Origin: Lachnospiraceae bacterium
GTDB taxonomy: Bacteria > Bacillota > Clostridia > Lachnospirales > Lachnospiraceae
Direction of reading: 5' to 3'
Length of the DNA: 64,000 bases
Assembly: GCA_022794265.1 (NCBI GenBank)
Contig: JAAWEK010000005.1
Span: 62,001 to 126,000, forward strand
Shown: positions 38,415-47,993 of the stretch, piece by piece
Layout of the letters: each line of letters starts with the position of its first letter
How positions within the stretch are numbered: the stretch's first letter is position 1
Translations under genes and position numbers: made by a program
Notes under the pieces: generated by a model
Told to the model about the DNA's origin: nothing
Seen by the model: the letters and a program-made list of their open reading frames with translations, nothing else
Databases searched by the model: none

Positions 38415-39308
38415 ATGGAATCACAAAAATATAATAAATTAAAAGAAAACGTTGAACATGGAGATTTTACATTCCCCTATATCTGGTATTACACGGAACT
38501 TCCCGACTATTATACCAGTTTCCCTATGCACTGGCATGAAGAAATGGAGATTATCAATGTTTTTGAAGGTGAAATGAATATTAATATCAACCTCACAAAT
38601 CATGTGATTCATAAAGGTGAAATTGCCGTAATCAAACCAGGAGAACTGCACTCATTCCGCCAGTATAAAAATTCCCAATGTAAATTTCTCTCCTTGTTGT
38701 TTCATCCCTGTCTGTTATATAATAACTTAAGCGACTCAACGGCCATGCGGTTTATAACACCGTTTTTTGAAAATAAAATAACCGGTCCATCGATTATCAT
38801 TCCTGAAACTCCCGGATATCAGGAAATTCTGGACAACGTCGATCGTTCTTTTGAAATTTATGACCAAAAGCAATCGTATTACGAATTAGAACTAAAAGCA
38901 AAACTCTTTGATTTAATTTATTTAATCCTGAGCCGTTGCTGTACGTCAGATAACTACCAGAAAAACCTAAAAGCTTCTACCAGCCGCAATATCAAAACAG
39001 TAATCGACTACATACAGGCCAATTACAATACATGTATCTCTATTTCACGGCTGGCGGAACTTTTGAATCTGAGCGAACATTATTTTATGCGTTATTTCAA
39101 AGTGCATATCGGTATCACCTGTATTGAATTTATCAATGATTACAGACTGAACATGGCCGCAAAACTGCTTTCCGAAACCAGTAAACCCATCAATGAAATC
39201 GGAACCGACGTGGGAATTACTAATATTTCCTATTTCAACCGCCTATTTAAAAAGAAATTTAATGTTACTCCAAAAGAATATCGTTTTAAATATCATAAAA
39301 TTGAATAA
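38415..39308 (+). CDS. AraC-family transcriptional regulator
   Basis: A 297-residue regulator. The N-terminal cupin (about 20-150) shows PMHWHEEMEIINVFEGEMN and IKPGELHSFRQY, a sugar-binding type of sensor. The C-terminal HTH_18 region (about 195-295) contains ISRLAELLNLSEHYFMRYFK and ISYFNRLFKKKFNVTPKEYR. It starts 56 nt after the GH13 gene on the same strand, so control of alpha-glucan use is a reasonable inference. A strong bidirectional terminator follows. Confidence 0.93.
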   Translation: MESQKYNKLKENVEHGDFTFPYIWYYTELPDYYTSFPMHWHEEMEIINVFEGEMNININLTNHVIHKGEIAVIKPGELHSFRQYKNSQCKFLSLLFHPCLLYNNLSDSTAMRFITPFFENKITGPSIIIPETPGYQEILDNVDRSFEIYDQKQSYYELELKAKLFDLIYLILSRCCTSDNYQKNLKASTSRNIKTVIDYIQANYNTCISISRLAELLNLSEHYFMRYFKVHIGITCIEFINDYRLNMAAKLLSETSKPINEIGTDVGITNISYFNRLFKKKFNVTPKEYRFKYHKIE

Positions 39309-39337
39309 ATCAGTTATATCCAGAAAATCATTATATA

Positions 39338-39380
39338 CAAAAACTGACAGGTATTTTATCAAGCCTGTCAGTTTTTTATT
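39338..39380. terminator. Bidirectional intrinsic terminator
   Basis: AAACTGACAGG (39341-39351) pairs with CCTGTCAGTTT (39364-39374) across a 12-nt loop; runs of A before and T after the stem serve both strands. It separates the convergent AraC gene and the surface-protein gene. Confidence 0.9.
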
Positions 39381-39391
39381 AAAAATTTATT

Positions 39392-41821
39392 TTACTGCTG
39401 TTTTTTTGCCAGAAACGGCATTGTTGCCAATCCCAACGCTGAAACAATAAACAATGTAAACCACATAATAACATCCGTTTTATCGGCAGTATCCGGAATA
39501 TTATTTGTATTGACTGAAGTTTGCTGTCCTTCGGAACCTGATGGTTCATTACTGTTATCCGGATTATCTGAATCCACTGGTTTCGTTGGTGCTGTTGGAT
39601 TTTCCTGACGATTTGAAGTATCCGTTTCATCTGTCGCACCTAAATCTTCCGTTGTATCATTCTCCCAAGAATCGGTTTCTCCGGATTCAGTTTCTCCAGA
39701 TTCAGTTTCCCCGGATTCATCTGTTGTCTCTGAATCTTCTTTGTAATTATTAAACACAACAGATATCATTTCTCCTGTCCTGATTATTCCCTCTGCATTT
39801 TCTGCGGTCACAGTATAATCATCACTGTCGCTTTCAGCTACCTCATAGTTTATACCTTCCGGCAGACCATTTGCGGATATATTTTCACCATCTGTCAATT
39901 CAAAGGCAGCAACACCGTTAACAAAATTCATTTCTCCATAAATTCCGTTAATCGTGCTGTCATCTAATGTAACCGTAAAAGAAAATTTCTGTGTCTTATC
40001 GGCAGCCTCACCAGAAACTACCTTAGATACCGTTATCCCTCCAGCACCTTTGTTCGTTGCTCTGAAATTAATTGGTGTATGTTGAAACTCAACCTGAATA
40101 GAAACACTTCCATCGATAAGACCAGGATTATCACTATCTCCCTTGTTGGAATTTATCCAATTTTCAGCTGCTTCAACTGCATTGCCATCACTTTCGTTAA
40201 ATATAACTTCTTTATAATCCTGTTCATGAAGGTCAAAATATGTAAGAACAATCTTTTCAACTGCATTTCCTACTGCAGACGTAATTGTCAGTGAAACATT
40301 TGGTGAATAGCGGTCAATATATGTTACATTTTCTGAAGACTCCGCCTTGTTTCCCACTGTCGGTGTTAATTCCGGTGTTCCTCCTGTCAGAGTAACCGTG
40401 CCACCCACACTGAATCCAAACGGTGTTGCTTCCATAATGTAATGTTCCGGTGCCTCTTCCTCAATCAGACAATAATCTCCGTCAGGCAATTCGTCTTCTA
40501 TTTTGATTTTTCCATTTTTATCCGTAGTATAAGAAGTCTCACTATACAGTTCATCCGGAACATAGTTTCCGTCTACGACATCAGCCTTATACAGACGGAA
40601 TACAGCTCCCTCCAAAAACTTCAGTTCATTGGTACCTTCCGCTATTTTTTCTAAATTTATAATTGTCTTTGTTGAAGACCGTGTAACAGAAACGGGGTTA
40701 TAAATCCGAATGGACTGATCAAATAAAAATTTCAATGTGCTGCTGCCAACAGTGTTTAAATCATGTTCATCCACCATCCAACTGCTAATCTGGCTGTTAT
40801 CTGCACCTTCAATTCCAATTTTGACACTTCCGCTATGTGTCAGTCCGCTCAGATTAACCATTTCTTTTGTCCATGCCGTTATCTCACTTCCTGAAATATC
40901 GCTATCAACAATCCGGCAACCGTTATCTCTTATGCCTATTCGTTCTCCATCTCTTTCAATCAATGGAATTTCTATGTCCGCATTATACGTCTTATCTGCC
41001 TGGTCTTCCTTAATCAGAATGTATGGCAACACTTCTATCTCAAAACTTCTTGATTCCAGTCTCGGCCACTCTAATCTTCCACCTGTAGTTGATGGATATT
41101 TATGTATCGGATTTTCTCTAAAATCAATATACAGATTTCTTCCGCTCTCTCCAAACCATTTTTCACCATTCAATACATCAGCATCTGTTTCTCCCGTTTC
41201 AGCAGCAAGTGCGGTGATATGCTCAATGTCCAATGGTGATAAATCGGATATTTTATTCTTCTCTAAATATATCTCACCAGCTTTTCTCAGCCATTCAATA
41301 CCGGTTATATCATGAATCAGTTCATTATCTTCTTTAGGTATTGTTGTTTCCCTCTGATAATCACGCAACATTTTACTTAAATAATTAAAATCAGGCGTAT
41401 CCACCAAAGTTGCCCAATAAGCTTCGGCTTCCTCTTTACTGTCAAATTCTTTTTCTATGTTTTCTACAACATTTCCAGTTGCTGTCTCCACCTTTTGGGC
41501 TGAAACCTTATAAACAGTCTTTTTCTGGAAGCCACTGGCATAAATATTTCCCGTAAACGTTGCCAGTACCTCTTTTACACTTTGAATCCCATCTCCAAAA
41601 TGATTATTACTTTTCAAGCCATCATATACTGCTGATGCAAAAATATAATCCGGAATAACCGTTTGAATTTGAGAAATACCATGCTCTCTGTCTGTCCCAT
41701 CTATAGTCTGTGAACTTCTTGTAGTATTTTCAGCTCTAACAGTCACTACACTCATTCCAAGAGACAATATCATTATGAAAGACAGAATCACAGCAATTAT
41801 GCGTTTATAGTTTTTATTCAT
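39392..41821 (-). CDS. Sortase-anchored surface protein with SpaA-like domain
   Basis: An 809-residue secreted protein. Residues 1-31 are a signal peptide (hydrophobic core IIAVILSFIMILSLGM, cleavage near VRA-EN). A short leucine-rich-like part (IEWLRKAGEIYLEKNKISDL) lies near residue 175. Residues about 385-480 form a SpaA/Cna-B-like prealbumin domain (FLEGAVFRLYKADVVDGNY, PDGDYCLIEEEAPEHYIM), and a second Cna-B-like segment sits at about 600-700. A Ser/Glu/Thr-rich stalk with ESGET repeats precedes the sorting signal IPDTA, a membrane helix and KKQQ. IPDTA is a variant of LPxTG and implies a particular sortase, not in the window. It could be a pilin tip, adhesin or backbone-like protein. 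Confidence 0.87.
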   Translation of the reverse strand: MNKNYKRIIAVILSFIMILSLGMSVVTVRAENTTRSSQTIDGTDREHGISQIQTVIPDYIFASAVYDGLKSNNHFGDGIQSVKEVLATFTGNIYASGFQKKTVYKVSAQKVETATGNVVENIEKEFDSKEEAEAYWATLVDTPDFNYLSKMLRDYQRETTIPKEDNELIHDITGIEWLRKAGEIYLEKNKISDLSPLDIEHITALAAETGETDADVLNGEKWFGESGRNLYIDFRENPIHKYPSTTGGRLEWPRLESRSFEIEVLPYILIKEDQADKTYNADIEIPLIERDGERIGIRDNGCRIVDSDISGSEITAWTKEMVNLSGLTHSGSVKIGIEGADNSQISSWMVDEHDLNTVGSSTLKFLFDQSIRIYNPVSVTRSSTKTIINLEKIAEGTNELKFLEGAVFRLYKADVVDGNYVPDELYSETSYTTDKNGKIKIEDELPDGDYCLIEEEAPEHYIMEATPFGFSVGGTVTLTGGTPELTPTVGNKAESSENVTYIDRYSPNVSLTITSAVGNAVEKIVLTYFDLHEQDYKEVIFNESDGNAVEAAENWINSNKGDSDNPGLIDGSVSIQVEFQHTPINFRATNKGAGGITVSKVVSGEAADKTQKFSFTVTLDDSTINGIYGEMNFVNGVAAFELTDGENISANGLPEGINYEVAESDSDDYTVTAENAEGIIRTGEMISVVFNNYKEDSETTDESGETESGETESGETDSWENDTTEDLGATDETDTSNRQENPTAPTKPVDSDNPDNSNEPSGSEGQQTSVNTNNIPDTADKTDVIMWFTLFIVSALGLATMPFLAKKQQ

Positions 41822-41859
41822 TTTCTTTATTAACTCCTTAATATATCGTAGTAGTTATT

Positions 41860-41881
41860 TTTGTCCCTCTCCAAGGACAAA
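41860..41881 (-). promoter_or_regulatory. 5' leader stem-loop with GGA loop before the surface-protein gene
   Basis: On the minus strand TTTGTCC and GGACAAA form a 7-bp stem around the loop TTGGAGAG, ending 38 nt before the start codon. The same loop and core stem recur before the chrA gene at 55737-55752, with a shared ACTACTAC and the same distance to the ATG. A regulatory leader is inferred. Confidence 0.5.
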
Positions 41882-42024
41882 TATGCTTAAGCTTCTTTGT
41901 CTTTGGTATAACAATAAATAGCTATTTTACCCTCTCCTTTCTTGCTTTCAAAATACCAATGTGATTAGTATACACCAAAAAAAAAATAAATTCCAGTTTT
42001 TTTCATTCTCATAATACTAATATA

Positions 42025-43125
42025 CTACAATAATTTTGCTATCTTCAGTTCCTTTTTCTTTGACAAATCTATAATTTCTTCTCCTGTCATTACCATTGGT
42101 CTGCCTAATGCTCCCTTATTAATCATCAATATTTTTGCTTCCTTCCCATTATTCAGCAACACTTTATTGCTGACATAAATCTCTGCTGTTTTCTCCAGAA
42201 ACAGCAACAGATATCTGGGGTCATAAACCGAAATTTCATTCTGAAAATAACCAATCACATCAAACGGACAGATTCCCTCCCGATATACCCGGTCTGCCGT
42301 CATCGCATCATAGACATCAGCCACTGCCACGATTCTGGCCATCTCATCGGTCAGATTACCTTTTAATCCGCCAGGATAACCCCTGCCGTCATATCTCTCA
42401 TGATGCATCAGCGCTGCGTTTTTAATTCGCTGATCAATCGGACAGTCTTTCAGTATCTCATATCCATATACTGTATGTTTTTTTATAATTTCATATTCTG
42501 AATCCGTAAGTTTTCCGGGCTTGCTGATAATCTCCTTTGGAATCTTTACTTTTCCGATATCATGCAGCAGACCGGCAGCTGTCAGAATGTATGTGTCTGC
42601 TTCCGAATAATTCAGCCATCCGGCAATCATATTACAGATTAGCGCCACATTCATGGAGTGTACATATGTCAAATCATCATATCCCCGCATACAGTTCAGG
42701 ACATCCAGCATACTATTTCCGGTTTTATTGGATTCAATAATATTATTTACATCCTCCAGCATCTGCCGGAGATTAACTTCCGAATTTTTAACTACTACAT
42801 CATTCAGCAGGGATTTAAATTCATTCACCGATGTATGAAAAGTCTTTGTAAAATCTTTAAATTCTTCCTTCTCTTTTATTTTTTCGAAATACCCTGGCTG
42901 TTTAAAAATGTCACTGTCTTCCAGCCGGTTTTCTTTGGAAGAACCACCGGATTCCTTCTCATTGATTCTAATGATAACAATTTTATACTCCTCCATCCGT
43001 TCAATAATCATTCTGTTTAGTATTGTTCCATATGGAACAATCAATCTTCCTGTATTATCATAAATATCATTTGCCAATTCCATTCCCGGTTCCGCTTCAG
43101 ACAATAAAACTCTCTTAACAGCCAA
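42025..43125 (-). CDS. HD-GYP domain c-di-GMP phosphodiesterase
   Basis: A 366-residue cytoplasmic protein. An N-terminal DUF3391-like region (1-130) leads into an HD-GYP domain (about 135-320) with LLHDIGKVKIPKEI as the HD metal site, HHERYDGRGYPGGL as the HHExxDGxGYP/GYP motif and VAVADVYDAMTADR. Such enzymes hydrolyse cyclic di-GMP to GMP. Translation starts at TTG 43125, after AGGAGGCAGATATTA, inside the last codons of the EAL gene (11-nt overlap), so the two phosphodiesterases are coupled. A surface-protein gene lies downstream. Confidence 0.92.
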   Translation of the reverse strand: MAVKRVLLSEAEPGMELANDIYDNTGRLIVPYGTILNRMIIERMEEYKIVIIRINEKESGGSSKENRLEDSDIFKQPGYFEKIKEKEEFKDFTKTFHTSVNEFKSLLNDVVVKNSEVNLRQMLEDVNNIIESNKTGNSMLDVLNCMRGYDDLTYVHSMNVALICNMIAGWLNYSEADTYILTAAGLLHDIGKVKIPKEIISKPGKLTDSEYEIIKKHTVYGYEILKDCPIDQRIKNAALMHHERYDGRGYPGGLKGNLTDEMARIVAVADVYDAMTADRVYREGICPFDVIGYFQNEISVYDPRYLLLFLEKTAEIYVSNKVLLNNGKEAKILMINKGALGRPMVMTGEEIIDLSKKKELKIAKLL

Positions 43126-45364
43126 TAATATCTGCCTCCTTTATCAGCTTCTGCCTGTATTCCTTCTCTGCAATGGGCCTTGAAAAATAATATCCCTGAA
43201 TTTCATCACAGAATATATCTCTCAAAAATTCATACTGTTCCTTTGTCTCCACTCCCTCTGCAACAATTTTCATATCCAGAGATTGTCCAAGGGATACAAT
43301 GGTAGAAACCACGATATCAACCTTCCGGTCCCCGATATCATCCACAAAACTTTTATCCAGTTTTAAAATATCAATCGGCACATTCTTCAGCATATTCAGG
43401 GAAGAGTATCCGGTACCGAAATCGTCCATCAATATTTTAAAACCGATATCATGCAGTTTATCTATAATTTTATTCAATATGCTTTCTTCCGAAAACAGAG
43501 TTGTTTCCGTCAGTTCAAGCTGGACATATTCCGGTGAAACATCATATTTTTCAAGAATTTCCCTGTATTCTTCAATAAAATGAAGATTATAAAACTGAAG
43601 CTGGGAAAGATTTACGGATACCGGAACGACTTTATACCCTTCATCCAGCCAGCTTCGAATATCCTTACACACCTGTCTAAACATATATTTATCCAATTCA
43701 ACAATAAACCCATTACTTTCAAACAACGGAATAAATTCATTTGGAAAAATCATTCCCGTTTTGTCATTATACCAGCGCACCAACGCTTCCGCTCCGTTCA
43801 GTTCACACGTTCTGGAATCATATTTCGGCTGATAATACACTTTAAACTCCTGCCGTTCCAATGCCCGTTCCATCCGGCTTTCAATCTCCTGATCCCGCAG
43901 GATTTTTTGTCGGAGTTTCTCGTCATAAACCGCATAGAACTGATTGTGCTTTCCCTTAACGGACTGTTTGGCAAGTTCTGCCCTGTCTATGGCATTGTCC
44001 AGTACAAAATCATCATCTGTTTCTTTGTTTATTATGTAAATACCGATGGATAATATAATTTCATAATTTTTTTCATTCAGAGATTCACGCTGGCGCACCA
44101 TTTCAGAGAGCGCTTCAATCCGTTCCATCATTTTCTGTTCATCTTCATAGTTCAGCAATATTACAAACTGATCCGCCCTTCTGTGTGCAAAGGTTTCATC
44201 CTGTCCGACTATTTCGTTAATGATACTCCAAATATAACGTATCACCCGGTTTCCTTCTTCATATCCGAAAATATCATTGATTACTTTAAACTTATCAATA
44301 TCGATGCTTACCATTGCATACGGCTTGCCATCCCCATCTTTTATAATATCCGCCGCATCCCTTTTAAACTTTTCAAACGAAATACCACCGGTTAACTCGT
44401 CCACATATGCAATCCGCTCAATTTTTTTATGGTTGCTCCTCTGCATATGTCTGACAATCAGAAATGTTATCAAATACAGAATAATAAAAAAAGCAATTAC
44501 AATATATGCTGAAGATATCACTTTGTCATTGCCGGTCACCATGACGTTTTTGGGAATCATCACCATAATATACCAGTCATGGTTTTCCAACGGACGATAA
44601 TACATATAGCTGCTGCCGTCAAGCCATATATTCAGTCTGCCTTCCCTGGCAGTCTCCATACCATTGCGCAGTTTATCAATATCCGAATCATCATTTTTTC
44701 CTGAAATTTCAAGTTCATCAAACAGATTATTTCCAATCTGTATCCCCGCCGCATTGGAAGACTTGCATACAACCGTACCGTCTCCACTGACAAGCAAAGT
44801 GATACCATCATTCGGATATTCTTCTATACGCAATGCCTGTTCAAAATAAAACTCTTCGCATATTGCAAAAATCACTCCGCTTATGATGTCATCCTTTTCA
44901 ATCGGCACACTTAATACAAGTACCTGATTACTGATGCCTTCCACGAACATGCTTGTTATCCAGGATTTTCCCTGCATTGACATTTTAAAATTTTCGGATG
45001 TGGAAACATTCAGCTTCATCCCGTTCGTTGCAGCTAACCTGCCTTCCGTATCTGCTACACCAATACTGATATATCCGCTGTCTTTACAAAGTTCTTCTAA
45101 CAGTTTTGTCTGCTGCTGAGATTCATAATCATCCAGGTTCGTTAAAATCTTTGAATATCCTTTGATATTCCCATAAACCTGCATCATCATCCGGTGTGTT
45201 TTTTCTGCCCCTGACTTTGAAAAATTCTCAAGCTTATTCGTAATTTCTTTGTCGTATTCTTTTTTCAGGTATTGTGTATAACCCAGACTTGCTATCACAG
45301 CGAAGATAATCAAAACCGCAATCACAACTATTGTAGCCGGCAAATTCTTTTTTGCCCATTTCAT
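43115..45364 (-). CDS. Membrane sensor with Cache, degenerate GGDEF and EAL domains
   Basis: A 749-residue protein. Membrane helices (about 8-28 and 280-300) flank an extracytoplasmic dCache-like sensor. The GGDEF domain (about 320-470) reads RADQF at the signature, so cyclase activity is probably lost although the fold (ELTGGISFEKF, VSIDIDKFKVINDIFG) is kept. The EAL domain (about 490-740) is complete: GAEALVRW, ELTETTLF, DDFGTGYSS, KLDKSFV and AEGVET. It should therefore degrade c-di-GMP in response to an external signal. ATG at 45364 follows GGAGG at 7 nt; the ATG 21 nt upstream does not. Confidence 0.92.
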   Translation of the reverse strand: MKWAKKNLPATIVVIAVLIIFAVIASLGYTQYLKKEYDKEITNKLENFSKSGAEKTHRMMMQVYGNIKGYSKILTNLDDYESQQQTKLLEELCKDSGYISIGVADTEGRLAATNGMKLNVSTSENFKMSMQGKSWITSMFVEGISNQVLVLSVPIEKDDIISGVIFAICEEFYFEQALRIEEYPNDGITLLVSGDGTVVCKSSNAAGIQIGNNLFDELEISGKNDDSDIDKLRNGMETAREGRLNIWLDGSSYMYYRPLENHDWYIMVMIPKNVMVTGNDKVISSAYIVIAFFIILYLITFLIVRHMQRSNHKKIERIAYVDELTGGISFEKFKRDAADIIKDGDGKPYAMVSIDIDKFKVINDIFGYEEGNRVIRYIWSIINEIVGQDETFAHRRADQFVILLNYEDEQKMMERIEALSEMVRQRESLNEKNYEIILSIGIYIINKETDDDFVLDNAIDRAELAKQSVKGKHNQFYAVYDEKLRQKILRDQEIESRMERALERQEFKVYYQPKYDSRTCELNGAEALVRWYNDKTGMIFPNEFIPLFESNGFIVELDKYMFRQVCKDIRSWLDEGYKVVPVSVNLSQLQFYNLHFIEEYREILEKYDVSPEYVQLELTETTLFSEESILNKIIDKLHDIGFKILMDDFGTGYSSLNMLKNVPIDILKLDKSFVDDIGDRKVDIVVSTIVSLGQSLDMKIVAEGVETKEQYEFLRDIFCDEIQGYYFSRPIAEKEYRQKLIKEADIIGC

Positions 45365-45460
45365 AGTATATCCTCCGCATTCCAATCTACGATTACCTAT
45401 AAAAAGTATACCTTATTTTCGGGGTTTAATCAATCGGTTTCTACAGATTTACGATATGGT

Positions 45461-47248
45461 TCAGCAAACCGTATAATATTGTGCGGATAAGCCCGGAACC
45501 TTCAGCGTTATACTGCCGTTTACCGATTTATACAGCTTCTCGCCGTCATAATCCGCTGTTCCTCCAAACTGCCGCAGCCCACTGTCCAGCAACAGCTCTA
45601 ACCTACAATCCTGCTGTAAATTCAGTTTATAATCTTCATAATCCTGTTCCGAAAAATTAAATACTGCTATCAAGTCCTGTTTCTTTCCGTTTCTCTTCAT
45701 AACATATATACATTTATCTTCCTGATGACAGTCCAGCCATTGAAAACCGGATTCCTCATAATCATTCCAAAAGGAAGGATTTTCCAGATAGATATGATTT
45801 AATTCTTTTATAAATTCATGAAACTGCTGATGTATGGGATATTCCAGAAGATTCCAGTCCAATTCCCTCTTTTCATCCCATTCCCGGAAGTGTGCCAGTT
45901 CATTTCCCATAAAATTCAGTTTTTTTCCCGGATGTGCCATCATATACATATACAACGCCCTTGCCTGCGAAAACTTGGTTTCATATTCTCCGTTCATTTT
46001 CTGAACAATCGTTCCTTTTCCATGTACCACTTCATCATGGGACAAGGGCAATAAAAATCTTTCACTATAATAATACATCATGGAAAATGTCAGTTTATGA
46101 TATGCCGCCTTTCGTTTTCCCGGAGTTTCCTTAAAATAATTCAGTGTATCATTCATCCAACCCATATCCCATTTATAATCGAATCCCAGACCTCCCTCCT
46201 TTACACTTCTGGTAACTCCCTGATAAGAAGAAGAATCTTCTGCACACAGGATAATAGAAGGATACATTTCTTTTAAGTTCTGATTCATCCGTCTGACAAA
46301 TTCCACCGCATTCTGATTCACGCCTCTTGCCGGGTTTCCCTGCCAGTATATAATATTGCTGATGGCATCCATCCGCAATCCGTCAAAATGGTATTTTTTT
46401 ATCCAGTAATGGGCCGCAGACTGTAAAAAGCTCTGGACTTCTCCTCTGGAATGAATGAAATTCTTGCTTCCCCATTCACTGTCTCCTACATCCGTATGAG
46501 GATATTCATATAATGATGTCCCGTCGTAATTTGCCAGTGCATAATCGTCTACCGCAAAATGCACCGGCACAAAATCCATTATGACGCCGATTTCATTCTG
46601 ATGACATTTATCCACAAATTCCATTAACCCGGCGGCAGTTCCATAGCGGGACGTAGGACTGAAAAATCCTGTATTCTGGTATCCCCAGGATTCATCGCAG
46701 GGATGTTCGCTTAATGGCATGACTTCTATATAATTATAACCATATTCTTTTACATATCTGATGATATCATCTGCTATTTCACTATAAGAAAACCACCCGT
46801 TTTCATCTGATTCATTCTTTCTCCAGGAACCCATATGCAGCTCATAAATATTTAACGCACCATTGCGGCAGTCCGAACGTGATTTCATCCAATTCTCATC
46901 CCGGAACCGGTATTCAGATAAGTCCCGTATAATCGAAGCGTTATGGGGACGAAGTTCCATTCCAAAACCATACGGGTCACAGTGATCGATAAATCCGCCA
47001 TCTCTTTTGTAAATTCTGTATTTATATTTCATACCCTTTCCGGCTTTTTCAATAAAGCATTTAAAAAAATTCCTGTCATTTTCCCGCTCCATCCAGGTTT
47101 CACTCCAACCGTTAAATTCCCCAATTACTGCTATTTTTTCAGCATTTGGCGCAAACGTGGAAAATTCTGTACCGTTTTCTCTGACATGGGCTCCCATGTA
47201 TTCATATGCATCAAATATTTTACCAGTATAAAAACCATATTTATCCAT
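45461..47248 (-). CDS. glgB: 1,4-alpha-glucan branching enzyme
   Basis: GlgB makes the alpha-1,6 branches of glycogen. The 595-residue protein begins with a single CBM48 module (TEFSTFAPNAEKIAVIGEFNGW), then the GH13 barrel with VIMDFVPVHF, DGLRMDAISN (nucleophile Asp), LCAEDSSSY (acid/base Glu) and LPLSHDEVVHGKGT, and an all-beta C-domain. It is shorter than the 730-residue enterobacterial enzyme because the extra N1 domain is missing, which is common in Firmicutes. No other glg gene adjoins it. Upstream lies a perfect palindrome shared with the divergent TetR gene; AAGGAG precedes the start. Confidence 0.95.
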   Translation of the reverse strand: MDKYGFYTGKIFDAYEYMGAHVRENGTEFSTFAPNAEKIAVIGEFNGWSETWMERENDRNFFKCFIEKAGKGMKYKYRIYKRDGGFIDHCDPYGFGMELRPHNASIIRDLSEYRFRDENWMKSRSDCRNGALNIYELHMGSWRKNESDENGWFSYSEIADDIIRYVKEYGYNYIEVMPLSEHPCDESWGYQNTGFFSPTSRYGTAAGLMEFVDKCHQNEIGVIMDFVPVHFAVDDYALANYDGTSLYEYPHTDVGDSEWGSKNFIHSRGEVQSFLQSAAHYWIKKYHFDGLRMDAISNIIYWQGNPARGVNQNAVEFVRRMNQNLKEMYPSIILCAEDSSSYQGVTRSVKEGGLGFDYKWDMGWMNDTLNYFKETPGKRKAAYHKLTFSMMYYYSERFLLPLSHDEVVHGKGTIVQKMNGEYETKFSQARALYMYMMAHPGKKLNFMGNELAHFREWDEKRELDWNLLEYPIHQQFHEFIKELNHIYLENPSFWNDYEESGFQWLDCHQEDKCIYVMKRNGKKQDLIAVFNFSEQDYEDYKLNLQQDCRLELLLDSGLRQFGGTADYDGEKLYKSVNGSITLKVPGLSAQYYTVC

Positions 47249-47285
47249 CTCAGCTATTCTCCTTTTTTATTGACTGTCGTCCATT

Positions 47286-47313
47286 ATTTAATTATAATCA
47301 ATTATAATTAAAT
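47286..47313. promoter_or_regulatory. Perfect palindrome, putative TetR operator
   Basis: ATTTAATTATAAT and ATTATAATTAAAT are exact 13-bp inverted repeats around CA. It lies between the divergent glgB and TetR-family genes and overlaps TATAAT-like hexamers for both directions, as expected for an operator. Confidence 0.5.
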
Positions 47314-47462
47314 TAACCGGAAATACTATCTACACTTTTTATGAAATGACAATTATTATACTATTTCAGAAAATTGTCTATCAGACGATTGAAAAACTTC
47401 CGGCTTATGACCATATATTTCTCAGCCGTTTGAATAACAGAAAAAAGAAAGGAATCATTTAT

Positions 47463-47993
47463 ATGGATTTGCGTGTACAGAAAACCAGAAACAGTATCAT
47501 AAATGCTTTTATTGAACTTCTTTCCCGGAAGCCCATTGAAAAAATCACAATTAAAGAGTTAACAGATATAGCGCTGATTAGCAAGGCAACCTTTTATCTG
47601 CATTTTAAAGATATTTATGATTTGTCCGAGTATCTGGAAAATGAACTGCTGGAATCGATTATAAAGGACATTCCCCATCCGGAATATCTGGTTACATCTC
47701 CCAGAGAAGGTATCCGGGAAATAACCACCTCCTTTTCCGCCCACAGCCAGATGGTCAATATTTTATTTTCCCGGAATAGAACAACTCTGCTCCTGGAACG
47801 GCTGGAGCCAAAACTGAAAGAACTGATTTTTAAAAAATTTCCGGAATATAAAAATCACCTGGAAGCAGAAATACTGTTAACCGTTCTGATTCAAGGTGAT
47901 TTTCATGCATATGCCCAATTTTCGGAATCCAATTTTGACGAAACTGTAGATGTACTTGGACGTATCTCCGAATGTCTGATTACTAATTTTTAA
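47463..47993 (+). CDS. TetR-family transcriptional regulator
   Basis: A 176-residue regulator. The N-terminal helix-turn-helix covers residues 5-55 (QKTRNSIINAFIELLSRKP, ITIKELTDIALISKATFYLHF with the family LKDIYDLSEYLE helix). The C-terminal ligand domain resembles TetR_C-type helices but is not assigned. The frame is open from 47346, but ATG at 47463 follows AAGAAAGGAA and starts with the expected MDLRVQKTR. It is divergent to glgB across the palindrome and overlaps the convergent Nudix gene by four bases. Confidence 0.9.
   Translation: MDLRVQKTRNSIINAFIELLSRKPIEKITIKELTDIALISKATFYLHFKDIYDLSEYLENELLESIIKDIPHPEYLVTSPREGIREITTSFSAHSQMVNILFSRNRTTLLLERLEPKLKELIFKKFPEYKNHLEAEILLTVLIQGDFHAYAQFSESNFDETVDVLGRISECLITNF

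Noticed and set aside
40737-41315. 192-codon plus-strand open frame
   Set aside because: Antisense shadow of the surface-protein gene.
41822-42024. Cyclic di-GMP riboswitch before the surface-protein gene
   Set aside because: I looked for the GEMM-type core sequence and pairing and did not find it; only the short stem-loop with GGA loop is present.
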